A stretch of DNA of 64,000 bases from Anabaena sp051781005 (GTDB taxonomy: Bacteria > Cyanobacteriota > Cyanobacteriia > Cyanobacteriales > Nostocaceae). Positions within the stretch are counted from its first letter, which is position 1; each line of letters begins with the position of its first letter. The notes below the pieces were generated by a model that did not search any database, was not told the origin of the DNA, and worked only from the letters and a program-made list of their open reading frames with translations. The position numbers were made by a program, and so were the translations under genes. The DNA lies in the NCBI RefSeq assembly GCF_051781005.1, contig NZ_JBPWOA010000018.1, positions 142,023 through 206,022 on the forward strand, written 5' to 3'. This document shows, one piece after another, positions 24,629-34,206 of this stretch.

Positions 24629-26416
24629 TTAATGAATAGTTGTTAAAGATACGCCCAACCAACCTGCAAAATTATCTTGCTGAGTCAGGGAAGGATGATC
24701 AACAGATTTGAGTTGATATTTAGTAGGTTGTTGTATTGCAAGAGATACACAATATTGACGTAATTCATCTTGGTGAAAAACCGTAATCTCGATAGTATCA
24801 TTAGGTAGATAATCTTTTAAACGTTCGCTTAACAGATTTGTTCCTACCTTAATCCCATCAATCGCTAATAATTCATCACCTGGGTCAATTCCTGCTATAT
24901 TTGCAGGTGAACCTATTTCAACAAATTTAATTATTTCCCTTCCATATTCAGTTTTTGTTTTCACACCTAAAAAAGGTTCTTCATCCTTTTCCTCTACCAG
25001 TTGTACACCAAAAGGTTCTAAATACTGATTAAATGGTAAATCATCTAGACCATGAATATACTGATTAAAGAAATCAGATAAATCTATCCCTGCTACAGAT
25101 TCAATTGTTTCCTTTAACTGCTCTGAAGTATAGCCAATTTCTGCTTGTCCAAATTGCTGCCACATTTTCAGCATGACGTTATCCAAAGAAAGCTGATTGC
25201 TATGGCGAGAACGAATTAATAAATCAAGCAACAGCGATACCATTTCCCCTTTTAAATAGTAGGAGATTTGTGAGTTAGGACTATTAGAATCAGGACGATA
25301 AAGTTTAATCCAAGTATCAAAACTCGACTCAGAAAGAGGTTGTACTTTACGTCCGGGAATATTGTTATATTTGGTAATTTCCTGATTTAAATGGTTCAAA
25401 TACGATTTAGCATTATAAATTCCGGCACGGAGAGGAATTGCCAAATCATAGTAACTTGTTGTTCCTTCACAAAACCAAAGAGATGATGTATAGTTTTCTT
25501 GGTCATAATCAAACACCTCTAAAGCTTTTGGGCGAATTCTTTTAACATTCCACAAGTGAAAAAACTCGTGTGCTACTAATTGAATAAAGCGATCATATTT
25601 ATCTTGATTGCGAAAACCAAAACGGTGATAAATTAACGAGCAAGAATTTTTATGCTCTAATCCGCCATAGGCTTGGTTAAATAAATGTAGTATGAATACA
25701 TATCTTTCATAGGGCAAACCACCAAACATTTCGGCTTCGACTTCTATAATTTTTTTGAAGTCAGTAAGCATCTGTTGCACTTGATAGTTACCCTGTCCCC
25801 AAATTGCCAATTCATGAGATTTGCCTAATACTTCAAAGTCAAAAATCTGATGATTACCAATTTCAAAAGGACTATCAACAAGAGTATCAAAGTCGGCAGC
25901 TAAGAAAGTATTGTTTTGACCAGCAACTTTTGGTAAACCTGTAGTGACCTGCCACTCTGGGTGCGGTGGTACAATAGTAATGTGAATTGGTTTTTCTTGC
26001 CAACCAGGTATTCTCAAAAATAGCGCCGCACTATTAAAATAAGCGTGGGTAGCATCCAAATGATTTGTACGTACCGATAATTCATTAGCAAAAACGCGGT
26101 AACGCAAGATGACTTTAGCAGCATCACCTTTCTCTACCTGCCAGTGATTTTTACTGACTTTCCGCCAAGGTAAAGGAGTTTCTTTATCTGAAAAAGCCGC
26201 AAAATCTTGTAAATTTTTAGCATATTCTCGCACCAGGTAAGAACCAGGTGTCCATACTGGCATTTTCAGATCAAGAATTGGCAATGGATAATCTACAAAA
26301 TGTAGAGTCACCTCAAACAGATGATTTTCTGGTTGGGGCATTGCTACCCAGTAATGAATTAGTGGATAAACTTCTTGAACTTGAGTGTTGAAACGAATTG
26401 CTATTGCTTCAGTCAT
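24629..26416 (-). CDS. M61-family glycyl aminopeptidase with PDZ domain
   Basis: 595 residues. An N-terminal beta-sandwich (1-170) precedes a thermolysin-like domain with zinc motif HEFFHLWNVKRIRP near residue 285 and the downstream glutamate in LWFCEGTTSYYD. A PDZ domain follows (about 490-560: FLGVKTKTEYGREI, then IAGIDPGDELLAIDGIKV). This is the M61 architecture (family examples cleave N-terminal glycine, acidic residues tolerated). No signal peptide is evident, so it is probably cytoplasmic. Length is normal. The gene stands alone, followed on the same strand by nothing closely spaced. Confidence 0.9.
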   Translation of the reverse strand: MTEAIAIRFNTQVQEVYPLIHYWVAMPQPENHLFEVTLHFVDYPLPILDLKMPVWTPGSYLVREYAKNLQDFAAFSDKETPLPWRKVSKNHWQVEKGDAAKVILRYRVFANELSVRTNHLDATHAYFNSAALFLRIPGWQEKPIHITIVPPHPEWQVTTGLPKVAGQNNTFLAADFDTLVDSPFEIGNHQIFDFEVLGKSHELAIWGQGNYQVQQMLTDFKKIIEVEAEMFGGLPYERYVFILHLFNQAYGGLEHKNSCSLIYHRFGFRNQDKYDRFIQLVAHEFFHLWNVKRIRPKALEVFDYDQENYTSSLWFCEGTTSYYDLAIPLRAGIYNAKSYLNHLNQEITKYNNIPGRKVQPLSESSFDTWIKLYRPDSNSPNSQISYYLKGEMVSLLLDLLIRSRHSNQLSLDNVMLKMWQQFGQAEIGYTSEQLKETIESVAGIDLSDFFNQYIHGLDDLPFNQYLEPFGVQLVEEKDEEPFLGVKTKTEYGREIIKFVEIGSPANIAGIDPGDELLAIDGIKVGTNLLSERLKDYLPNDTIEITVFHQDELRQYCVSLAIQQPTKYQLKSVDHPSLTQQDNFAGWLGVSLTTIH

Positions 26417-26515
26417 TTTGTGTCCTGATTGTGGGTTTATTTAGTCAATAGTCAACAGTTGCTAGACAGTAGTAAATATTCAATTAATACAAGGGTTTTT
26501 ACCACTAAGTACCAA

Positions 26516-27199
26516 TTAGAATTTATTAGCCAAATTCACTAGTTGCTTAACATTAATGATATCAATGGAGTTATTAGGGGGATCAATTTTAATCCATCCT
26601 TTTTCATGAAGTTTTTCCATGATTTTGGTAGTTTCATCAAGGGTAATTTCAGTTACTTCTGCCAAATCTTTAAAAGGGATGTAAAAAATTTCCTGTCCTT
26701 GGGCTGACTTTTTACCATAGTTATCACTCAAGCCAACTAGAGTATGGGCAAGTTTGACGGCTGGTGGTGAAGACCGCATTTGCAAACGGATATTAATTTG
26801 CCGCACGCGTCGCACCATTAGTTGCAGCATTCTATGATGTAACTGCGGATCTTTGAACAAAATTTGGATAAAACGTTCTCTGGAGACAGTTAATAATTTC
26901 ACAGGTGAAAGGGCAATGACATCTGTTGAGCGTGGTGATTCATCTAAAACCGCCATTTCTCCAAAAAAATCGCCCCGTCCTAAAATCGCTATTGTCACAG
27001 AATCATCACCATTAGTACGTCGAACTTTAACCCAACCAGAAACCAAGAAGTAAACTGCATTACCCCAGGCATCTTCCATCAAAACTGCTCGTCCAGATGG
27101 GTATTCGTGTTCAACGGCTATGTTGAGTAACCATTCCAAAGTTTGTGGGTTGGCTGTACTCAACAAGGGAAAAAGATCACTAAAAACCTCTATTTGCAT
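26516..27199 (-). CDS. Crp/Fnr-family transcriptional regulator
   Basis: 227 residues. A cyclic-nucleotide-binding-like domain (20-130) contains VYFLVSGWVKVRR and the phosphate-cassette-like region GRGDFFGEMAVLDESPRSTDVIAL, which is close to the FGE-RS-A signature, so nucleotide binding is possible. The dimerisation helix follows. The C-terminal winged helix contains FKDLAEVTEITLDETTKIMEKLHEKGWI. It is not NtcA: sequence and effector region differ. Targets are unknown. It is transcribed away from the HetZ-like gene. Confidence 0.85.
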   Translation of the reverse strand: MQIEVFSDLFPLLSTANPQTLEWLLNIAVEHEYPSGRAVLMEDAWGNAVYFLVSGWVKVRRTNGDDSVTIAILGRGDFFGEMAVLDESPRSTDVIALSPVKLLTVSRERFIQILFKDPQLHHRMLQLMVRRVRQINIRLQMRSSPPAVKLAHTLVGLSDNYGKKSAQGQEIFYIPFKDLAEVTEITLDETTKIMEKLHEKGWIKIDPPNNSIDIINVKQLVNLANKF

Positions 27200-27543
27200 G
27201 AAATATTCACAAGGAATTAATTCAATAAGATTGTAACTTTTCAGTTTTTTAACATAGATTACTTGTATTATGTATGTAATATAAGCTATTCGTATTTAAA
27301 AAACTGAGCAATGATACTATGTCAGTTCTAACACTTATCAAATCTGTTAGGACTAATTGGTAAGCATGGCTTGCTATAATCATAACCACAGGATGAATAA
27401 TGGTAAGTAAACAGCAATTAGCTATTAACAACGAGTCCAAATTTATGCTAAGTAATTAACCGGACTGGATATCAATGCTTTGATTACAACATAACAATTA
27501 TGTATTGTGATCAAAAACAGAGTTTTCAAACTACTGTGTTGAG
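27200..27543. other. Intergenic region between Crp regulator and HetZ-like gene
   Basis: About 340 bases. A reverse 63-codon frame at 27249-27440 has no protein-like features. No repeat or RNA is seen. Confidence 0.5.
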
Positions 27544-28731
27544 TTAATCTTGAGTTCTCAGGGTTTGGGCAGCAAGATATACTTTAGTCCATTCGCCTAT
27601 TACTTGATGGGTTTTGAGTTGTAAGCTTTGGGCTATAGCTTCCATAGAGTTACCTGCTCTCCGTAGCTGAAGAATGTTCCTTCCCAGAGGAGTTAATATT
27701 TCGTCAAGTTGCTGCCATTGGCGTTGTGTTAGCCCCAAGTTATTTTCTTGCAAGGAAGTTGAAAGCCAGTTATCTACCAGTTCTGGTTTACCTTTGATAG
27801 CAAAAACGCGGACAGCATGGTAGCTAATTTTTTCGCGTAGTCGATATACTTCCTTGATTGGCTTATTGAGTTTTTTGGCGATCTCTTCTTGAGATTTACC
27901 TTGGAGATATAATTGCAGCCAGTCTACTGCCGGTTGCCCTAAATTTTGCAGTAAATATTGCTCAAATTCTTGATGTACGGCTTGACGTAGTGATTGTTGT
28001 TCTTCTACTTTTTGTGCTTCTTGATATTGAGCGATCGCTTGACTATCGACTAAGTTGAGTGGATTGTCAGTATCTTCAGTCAAAACTTCGTCGGAAACTA
28101 GTCTAATTAAGTCACTGACTGGAACTTGAGTTAAGCCCCCCCGCTGAATCCGGCGTAGATAGTTAACAAAGCGATACACTAATAGGGGTTGGTTGCGGAC
28201 TGGGCGCAAACAATATTCCTCTATACTGGCAAATAGTAAAGTATCCTGTAATCTTCTATCAGAACTTATTTCAGCAATTGAAGACATTTGCTGCTGCATA
28301 TATGAGTCACTTTGGAGCAGTTCTTGGAGTACTTCTTGTAAGACATCCATCACACTGCGCTGGCGATCGCGACTCAGAGCTACCCAAGTCTGAATTTTAT
28401 TTCTCAGTGTCATCACACTACCCAAGCGACTGAGCAGGTTACGATAAGCACGTTCTCGCCCCACTCCCAAATAACGCTGCTGTAAAATCCGCCAGCGGTA
28501 CTCCATTGCTTGCTTGGCAATTTCCAATTCTTTGGGGTTGAGTAGATCAAATCGTTTTAAATCTACCCCCAAAAGCCAAAACATAATACTTTCTCTAGCA
28601 ACCTCACTTTGTTCTGGACATTCAGCAGCGAGTCGCTTTTGCCAATATTGCGCCAGGTTTGCCGCATCGTTTTCCATAGTGAGATTGCGCTCCTCGAAAC
28701 TCTGTTTTAAAGTTTGCATCACAACCCCCAT
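27544..28731 (-). CDS. HetZ-family protein (heterocyst differentiation protein or paralogue)
   Basis: 395 residues. The N-terminus (YWQKRLAAECPEQSEVARESIMFWLLGVDLKRFDLL) and the overall helical layout match the HetZ family. HetZ is a DNA-binding protein that works downstream of HetR in heterocyst commitment. Two sigma-like helix-turn-helix segments are visible: GKSQEEIAKKLNKPIKEVYRLREKI near residue 280 and a LuxR-like LQLRRAGNSMEAIAQSLQL near 360. The usual hetZ neighbours (patU, hetP) are absent, so it may be a HetZ-related paralogue rather than hetZ itself. A 600-base leader region lies upstream. Confidence 0.7.
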   Translation of the reverse strand: MGVVMQTLKQSFEERNLTMENDAANLAQYWQKRLAAECPEQSEVARESIMFWLLGVDLKRFDLLNPKELEIAKQAMEYRWRILQQRYLGVGRERAYRNLLSRLGSVMTLRNKIQTWVALSRDRQRSVMDVLQEVLQELLQSDSYMQQQMSSIAEISSDRRLQDTLLFASIEEYCLRPVRNQPLLVYRFVNYLRRIQRGGLTQVPVSDLIRLVSDEVLTEDTDNPLNLVDSQAIAQYQEAQKVEEQQSLRQAVHQEFEQYLLQNLGQPAVDWLQLYLQGKSQEEIAKKLNKPIKEVYRLREKISYHAVRVFAIKGKPELVDNWLSTSLQENNLGLTQRQWQQLDEILTPLGRNILQLRRAGNSMEAIAQSLQLKTHQVIGEWTKVYLAAQTLRTQD

Positions 28732-29333
28732 ACCAACTTAAGTTATTAACTAGTAGTTGCCCCTGATCTCAAAATCCTGATTAATCAATGTCTGTGCTTA
28801 ATTCTTGATTAGGTTTTGAGTTACTAAAGTTATATAGGAACTTTTGGTTTAGTTAATTTGCTTTCCCAAGATCAAAATGATGATTCACTATCATAGGACG
28901 TGTATTTACTTGTGTAAGTTTCAGTCTTCTGTCGTTATTTGTGATCAAATCTCTTTACAATTCTTGGTATTTATTAGAAAATAAGAAAAGTAAAAGTTTT
29001 ATCAATTTGCATACGTCCGTATATAGTTTTTAGGAGTGAAGTTGAAAAACAAAACTAACTAAAGTTTTAGGTTTTATCATCAAAAAATCATGTCTCTAAA
29101 AACGCAGGAAGTTATCTTGATCAAATGGGATAAGTGAGAACTCCTCATCAACTAATTCAGTATTAGAATACTACTATAAATAGACTGTAAGTGTACTGTG
29201 ACTGAGATCACTAGGTTTAAGTAATTCTTTTGGGCTACGTTCAGTAATAAAACTAAAATTTTGTAATAAACAAGTACATCATTGAGAGTCCGTAGTCAAT
29301 TTAGACTGACTGTGGACTCTTGAAAAGCTGTAT
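28732..29333. other. Long upstream region of the HetZ-like gene
   Basis: About 600 AT-rich bases between the HetZ-like start and the ccmK 3' end. No gene or tRNA is seen. Long leaders are common for heterocyst regulators. I could not identify a HetR or NtcA site by eye. Confidence 0.5.
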
Positions 29334-29684
29334 CTATATGATGTTGGATGATCTGACAATGGGATTTTCTACGGATTCCCGATACTGTTGAACATCTGCT
29401 GTGTAGGCTATAGGGAGAACAGCTTCGACGTTTTCATGGGGACGGGCAATAATTACCCAGGATTCCAGAGTCCCACCATAAACGTTTTCTGCGGCTTCTA
29501 CGCCAGCAGCCATAGCTGCCTTAACTTCAGAAACATCGCCACGAATATTAACTGTAAAGCGGGCGCTACCAACTCTGATATAACCAACTAGAGTGACTCT
29601 TCCAGCTTTTACCATTGCATCTGCGGCTGCAAGTACTGCCGGAAAACCTTTAGTTTCAAGTGCGCCAACTGCCTGTAGTGACAT
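29334..29684 (-). CDS. ccmK4: Carboxysome shell hexamer protein, CcmK4-like
   Basis: 116-residue BMC domain: AVGALETKGFPAVLAAADAMVKAGRVTLVGYIRVGSARFTV, then GDVSEVKAAMAAGVEAAENVYGG and a long C-terminal tail. It forms hexameric facets of the beta-carboxysome shell with a central pore. The pore segment reads RVGSARF rather than the KIGSGR of CcmK1/2, marking it as a minor paralogue. AGGAG precedes the ATG. It is paired with a second CcmK gene 86 bases upstream, apart from the main ccmK1-O operon, as seen for ccmK3/ccmK4 in many beta-cyanobacteria. Confidence 0.88.
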   Translation of the reverse strand: MSLQAVGALETKGFPAVLAAADAMVKAGRVTLVGYIRVGSARFTVNIRGDVSEVKAAMAAGVEAAENVYGGTLESWVIIARPHENVEAVLPIAYTADVQQYRESVENPIVRSSNII

Positions 29685-29770
29685 TAGTAATCTCCTGTAT
29701 GAATAAAAGTTATATGGCGCTACAAATTAATTTTAAGAAGTTGTGCTGCCAATATTGATAGGGAACTTGC

Positions 29771-30082
29771 TTAGAACATACGAAAAGGTTCAGATTTTGA
29801 AGTGAAGTGGATGGGTAGAATGGTTTCCACATTTTCCGGGGGATTGGGAACTATATAATGGGTAATTACTTGCCCACCATAAACTTCTTCTCCGGCGGTA
29901 ATTCCTGCTTCAACTGCTGTTCTAACTTCGGCAACGTGTCCCCTAACAGCCACTAATAAGCGACCGCTTTCGGCTATACCATAATATACGATTGTGACAG
30001 CGGCAGATTTTACCATTGCATCTGCTGATGCCAGTACTGCCGGAAAACCTAAAGTTTCAATTACGCCAACCGCCATTGGCAT
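29771..30082 (-). CDS. ccmK3: Carboxysome shell hexamer protein, CcmK3-like
   Basis: 103-residue BMC domain: AVGVIETLGFPAVLASADAMVKSAAVTIVYYGIAESGRLLVAV, then GHVAEVRTAVEAGITAGEEVYGG. The pore loop reads GIAESGRL, longer than in the CcmK4-like protein, a known difference that favours CcmK3-CcmK4 heterohexamers over CcmK3 homohexamers. AGGAGAG precedes the start. First gene of the two-gene ccmK unit. The 0.1-kb upstream region is shared with the divergent hydrolase gene. Confidence 0.88.
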   Translation of the reverse strand: MPMAVGVIETLGFPAVLASADAMVKSAAVTIVYYGIAESGRLLVAVRGHVAEVRTAVEAGITAGEEVYGGQVITHYIVPNPPENVETILPIHFTSKSEPFRMF

Positions 30083-30195
30083 GGCTTCACTCTCCTAAGT
30101 CATGGATAAGCAATATTTATTGTACGAGGCTTTGGTGACAGGTTTAACATTTGGGAAAATTTTCTTTTTGTCAGTTGTCAGGTAAACTAATTTTT

Positions 30196-31107
30196 ATGTT
30201 TCCAAGTTTTTTACCTGCCGCAGTTGGGCAACTAAGTGAACCTACTTCTATCGCTTTGGCTAAAAGTATCCAAAGTCAAGCGATTGTCTGTGACACGCCA
30301 AGGGCGAACACTACCTCCGTATATATTGAATCAATCACTACTACTTATATACAGCAAGGTAGTGGTGGTATACCGATCCTCTTAATTCACGGTTTTGACA
30401 GTTCTATTCTAGAATTTCGGCGGCTGTTACCCTTGTTAGCTGAAGAGAATGAAACTTGGGCGGTGGATTTATTGGGTTTTGGCTTTACAGATAGACTTGC
30501 GGGGATTGATTACAGCCCCATAGCCATTAAAACTCATCTTTATTCTTTCTGGAAAACCCTGATTAACCAACCTGTGATTTTGGTTGGTGCTTCGATGGGT
30601 GGTGCAGCGGCAATTGATTTTACCCTGACGTACCCTGAAGTGGTGCAGAAGTTGGTGTTGATAGATAGTGCAGGGTTGAAAGGCGGTTCAGCTTTAAGTA
30701 AATTGATGTTTGCGCCGTTGTATTCTTTAGCAGCTGAGTTTTTGCGAAATCCCAAAGTGCGCGATCGCATTTGTCGTACTGCTTACAATAATCCTAGTCT
30801 GATTTCTGCGGACGCTTTATGTTGTGGAGAGTTGCATCTAAAAATGCCTAATTGGAATCAGGCGTTGATTACTTTTACTAAAAGTGGCGGTTACACTGCT
30901 TTTAAACTTCAGCAACTTGCACAAATTAGGCAACCAACGCTAATTTTATGGGGCGATAACGATAAAATTTTGGGAACTGGGGATGCGAAGAAGTTTCAAA
31001 AAGCAATTCCCAAAAGTCAACTAATTTGGATTCAAGATTGTGGACATATCCCCCACCTAGAACAACCACAAATTACCGCCCAACACATTTTAGAATTTCG
31101 AGGTTAA
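30196..31107 (+). CDS. Alpha/beta-fold hydrolase
   Basis: 303 residues. The oxyanion region IPILLIHGFDSS lies near residue 58, and the nucleophile elbow VGASMGGAAAID holds the serine near 131. A charge-relay aspartate is in LILWGDNDKIL near 255 and the histidine in DCGHIPHLEQP near 285. The substrate is unknown. Relatives include chlorophyll- or ester-hydrolysing enzymes. I start at ATG 30196. An earlier TTG would add a poorly supported 15-residue hydrophobic stretch. It is divergent from ccmK3 and convergent with mcdB, with only three bases between stop codons. Confidence 0.82.
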   Translation: MFPSFLPAAVGQLSEPTSIALAKSIQSQAIVCDTPRANTTSVYIESITTTYIQQGSGGIPILLIHGFDSSILEFRRLLPLLAEENETWAVDLLGFGFTDRLAGIDYSPIAIKTHLYSFWKTLINQPVILVGASMGGAAAIDFTLTYPEVVQKLVLIDSAGLKGGSALSKLMFAPLYSLAAEFLRNPKVRDRICRTAYNNPSLISADALCCGELHLKMPNWNQALITFTKSGGYTAFKLQQLAQIRQPTLILWGDNDKILGTGDAKKFQKAIPKSQLIWIQDCGHIPHLEQPQITAQHILEFRG

Positions 31108-31110
31108 ATT

Positions 31111-31668
31111 CTAATCGTATAACCATGTATTATCGGCAAAATTATCATTTGATTGGTTAGGCATCTCTTGGAGTCTTTCAGAGGATCTGTGTGATTTTTT
31201 GGGATTAATGGATAAAGACCTGGAAGTTTCTCTGACAGGTTCTATAAAAGTTTCTTTGACAGGTTCTTTAACTTTCTTTAATTCATTAATTTCTGCTATT
31301 AATTTAGAATTAGATTCTGCTAATTGCAGGGCTGTTTTCTTAGTTTCATGAAGTTCTGTAGTCAAACGTTCTGCCAAAGCCTTCTGTACAGATAAATCTG
31401 TTTTAAAATCGCTAATTTGCTCCTTGAGGGAAACTTCTTTTTTCTGTACTTTTTCCAGAGTCGCAGTCAATTCTTTAATTGTAATTTCTAAATCTGCCTT
31501 AGTCGGAGTTGTGCGCCTATTAGAAGTTGATGCTGGTTCTTCCTCCAATGGAGAAGAATTATCTTCTTCAACTTTTTGTGCAGTTACTTCAATTGCTGTG
31601 TCACCAACCTGGGGTGTAAATTTTTGAGCTTCTTCTTGTAGTAAGTCAGAAAGATTTTTCTTAGCCAT
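31111..31668 (-). CDS. mcdB: Probable McdB carboxysome positioning adaptor (coiled coil)
   Basis: 185 residues with a charged N-terminus, a long predicted coiled coil (about 60-140: KADLEITIKELTATLEKVQ ... TELHETKKTALQLAESNSK) and a polar tail ending NTWLYD. Published descriptions of McdB report an invariant tryptophan within the last few residues, which is seen here at position -4. McdB links carboxysomes to McdA on the nucleoid. The start ATG 31668 overlaps the McdA stop (TAATG) with GGAGG just upstream, so the two are coupled. An alternative is a ParB-like partner of another cargo, but the ccmK genes 1 kb away favour carboxysomes. Confidence 0.7.
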   Translation of the reverse strand: MAKKNLSDLLQEEAQKFTPQVGDTAIEVTAQKVEEDNSSPLEEEPASTSNRRTTPTKADLEITIKELTATLEKVQKKEVSLKEQISDFKTDLSVQKALAERLTTELHETKKTALQLAESNSKLIAEINELKKVKEPVKETFIEPVRETSRSLSINPKKSHRSSERLQEMPNQSNDNFADNTWLYD

Positions 31669-32300
31669 TATTTCCTCCAATCATGCATTAATTCATCAGC
31701 CACACGACGGTAATCAGATTCTGCTTCCCGTGCGTTTTTTCCTCGCCATTGAGTAATTGCTACACCTTCAAGGGCGGCTCTTTCATGCGCTTTATAGGTA
31801 CGAATAAAAGTATTAAAAACTGGAATACCTAGTTGTAAAAGAGTTTTTTGTGCTTCTAGTGCTTCTCCTGAACTGCGGGTATCCACTTTAGTTAACAGTA
31901 CCCGATGGGGAGTACCCATAGGGATAACGGCTTGTCTAACTGTCTCAATTAGGACAGCTAAATCCATTGCTGCTGGGGGTGTGGGTAAAACCAGATAATC
32001 TGCGATCCCTACTACCGCCGCTAAAGCTTCAGAACGCAATGCTGGAGGCGTATCTACTATGACTAAATCGTAACTTGTTATTTTTGGTAATTCACCTAAA
32101 AGTTGTGGATTTGTATCTTGAGCCAAATCAAATCCCATCCCCTGCTGATTTCGTCGAAACCACCAACTAGCAGAACCTTGAACATCTGCATCTATCAGCA
32201 GGACTTTTTTGTTTTGGGCAAAGTTAGCAGCTAAGTTGACTGCGGTAGTCGTTTTACCGACTCCGCCCTTACCGTTAAGGATAGCAATGATTTTTGGCAC
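31668..32300 (-). CDS. mcdA: ParA-family ATPase, probable McdA carboxysome positioning protein
   Basis: 210 residues. The deviant Walker A with both lysines is GKGGVGKTTTAVN at residues 10-22, A' motif is VLLIDADVQGSA, and Walker B is YDLVIVDTPP. Small, non-HTH ParA proteins of this size position cargo by nucleoid gradients. Type 2 McdA of beta-cyanobacteria keeps the signature lysine, as here. Support for the carboxysome role is the coupled coiled-coil gene with a terminal Trp and the ccmK pair close by. Otherwise it would simply be an orphan ParA. Confidence 0.72.
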   Translation of the reverse strand: MPKIIAILNGKGGVGKTTTAVNLAANFAQNKKVLLIDADVQGSASWWFRRNQQGMGFDLAQDTNPQLLGELPKITSYDLVIVDTPPALRSEALAAVVGIADYLVLPTPPAAMDLAVLIETVRQAVIPMGTPHRVLLTKVDTRSSGEALEAQKTLLQLGIPVFNTFIRTYKAHERAALEGVAITQWRGKNAREAESDYRRVADELMHDWRK

Positions 32301-32461
32301 TTTTTACTTCCGACCCAGCCTGATCCCAATTCGGGTTTTTAGATTTTGGATTAAAATTACTAACTATTTCAAGTTGTTATTACATCAATGTACCGCTTTT
32401 TGGGGACTTGCAATTTAAAAAAATTGCCCCGGTTAAAATTTAGAATATATAAATTGTGCAA

Positions 32462-34088
32462 ATGAATATGACATCAGCCAACAGCTTACCACAGTTAGTT
32501 AAAATGCCGCTTTGGCGCGGGAGAATCAAGTTTTTTATGCAGCCAGTGAAGTATGTGGAAGATTTTGCCAAAGTCTATGGTGATAGCTTTACACTATCAG
32601 GTTCCGGGGATAGCTGTTTGGTGTATTTCAGCGAACCAGAAGCATTAGAGCAGATTTTTACTACTGATCCTAGTCATTTTGAGGTGGGGAGAGGGAATAG
32701 GGGTTTAAGATTTTTGTTGGGTGACCGCTCTTTAATGTTAATGGATGGAGAACCCCACCAACGTCAAAGGCAACTTTTAGCCCCTCCTTTTCATGGGGAA
32801 AGAATGCGGGCTTATGGTCAAGATATCCAGGAAATTACTCGGCAAGTAAGTGATAATTGGCAGATGGGTAAGCCCTTCAATATCCGAGAATCCATGCAAG
32901 AAATCACCTTGCGAGTCATATTACGGGTAATATTTGGTTTAGATGAAGGAGAGATGTTTGAAGAATTGAGGCGATCGCTCTGTTCTCTGTTAGACTTCAT
33001 GACATCACCGATTATGTCCAGTGCTTTCTTTTTTCGGTTCCTGCAAAAAGACTTTGGTGCTTGGAGTCCTTGGGGTTGGATTGTGCGCCAACAAAAACAT
33101 ATCGACGAACTAATTTATACTTTAATTCAGCAACGTCGAGCAGAACCTGATCAAAACCGCCAAGATATCCTTAGTTTAATGATGGCTGCTCATGATCAAA
33201 ATGGTCAAGGAATGTCAGACCAAGAATTACACGATGAGTTAATGACTGTTTTAGTAGCGGGACATGAAACCACAGCTTCCGCGTTAACCCTACGGTGTAC
33301 ACACAAGTCTTAAAATTCCTACTAGTGCTTGGTTTCGTCATCTAGCTTGAGGTTTTGCGATCGCTCTGGAAGCCTGTCATTGCGTTCGCGTTAGCGTCTC
33401 GTAGAGAGGAGGAACGACGGAGCAATCGCAAAAACCATGGGATGATGTGATTACTTCGCTCCGCTCGTAATGACAATTTAAGGGGTCTATAACGCCTAAA
33501 ACCCTTGCAGATAGTACTTGTGTGTACACCGTAGCCGCGTTAACCTGGGCGTTTTACTGGTTGGATAGATTACCAGAAGTGCGAGAAAGATTACTACAGG
33601 AAATAAACTCTTTGGGAGTCAATCCAGAACTCAGCCAAATCGCTAAACTTCCCTATTTAACAGCAGTTTGTCAAGAAACACTGCGAATTTATCCTATTGT
33701 GATGGCAGGTTTCCTGCGAGTTGTCAAAACTCCGATTGAGATTATGGGTTATAAATTACCAGCAGGAACATTTATAATCCCCAATATTTACTTAGCACAT
33801 CATCGAGAAGAAGTATATCCGCAACCCAAACAATTTAAACCAGAACGCTTTTTAGAAAGGCAATTTTCACCTTATGAATACTTACCCTTTGGTGGTGGAA
33901 ATCGTCGTTGTATTGGTTTAGCATTTGCTCAGTATGAAATGAAACTAGTTTTGGCAACAATTCTTTCAAATTTTCAACTCTCACTATTAAATCAGCGTCC
34001 TGTTAATCCTGTGCGTCGGGGTTTAACTTTAGCTGCACCTGGGGGAATGAAAATGATTCCGAGATCAAAAATGCTAATACAGCAGTGA
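32462..34088 (+). pseudogene. Cytochrome P450 gene split by a MITE
   Basis: The N-terminal part (to 33289) and the C-terminal part (from 33535) belong to one P450. Removing the insertion and one 11-bp duplicate restores the I-helix reading GHETTASALTWAFYWL, the oxygen-activation motif. The C-terminal part keeps the ExxR motif (QETLR) and the haem motif FGGGNRRCIG with the cysteine ligand. The insertion plus duplication adds 256 bases, so the frame shifts and a stop follows within a few codons (33313). No single complete protein can be made. Apart from the insertion the gene looks intact, which suggests a recent event. Substrate unknown. Resembles cyanobacterial CYP110-type enzymes. Confidence 0.9.
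33279..33545. mobile_element. 245-bp MITE with 11-bp target duplication (core 33290-33534)
   Basis: Perfect 19-bp terminal inverted repeats CTACGGTGTACACACAAGT (33290-33308) and ACTTGTGTGTACACCGTAG (33516-33534). CCGCGTTAACC is duplicated on both sides (33279-33289 and 33535-33545). It has no transposase ORF, so it is non-autonomous. A duplication of this size fits IS4-like transposases better than TA-specific ones. Internally it carries a GTTCGCGTTAGCGTCTCGTA-like dispersed repeat. Confidence 0.9.
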
Positions 34089-34206
34089 TATTGTAAAATT
34101 TGGAGACGTTGTATACAGATAGTAGAAATCAGGAATCAGGAGTAAAAATAGTACACTGCGGCGTAAATAAACCTGGAAACTGCTATAACGTCTCTATTAT
34201 TTAAAA

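Noticed and set aside
27249..27440. 63-codon minus-strand frame between the Crp regulator and the HetZ-like gene
   Set aside because: Composition is not protein-like and there is no start signal.
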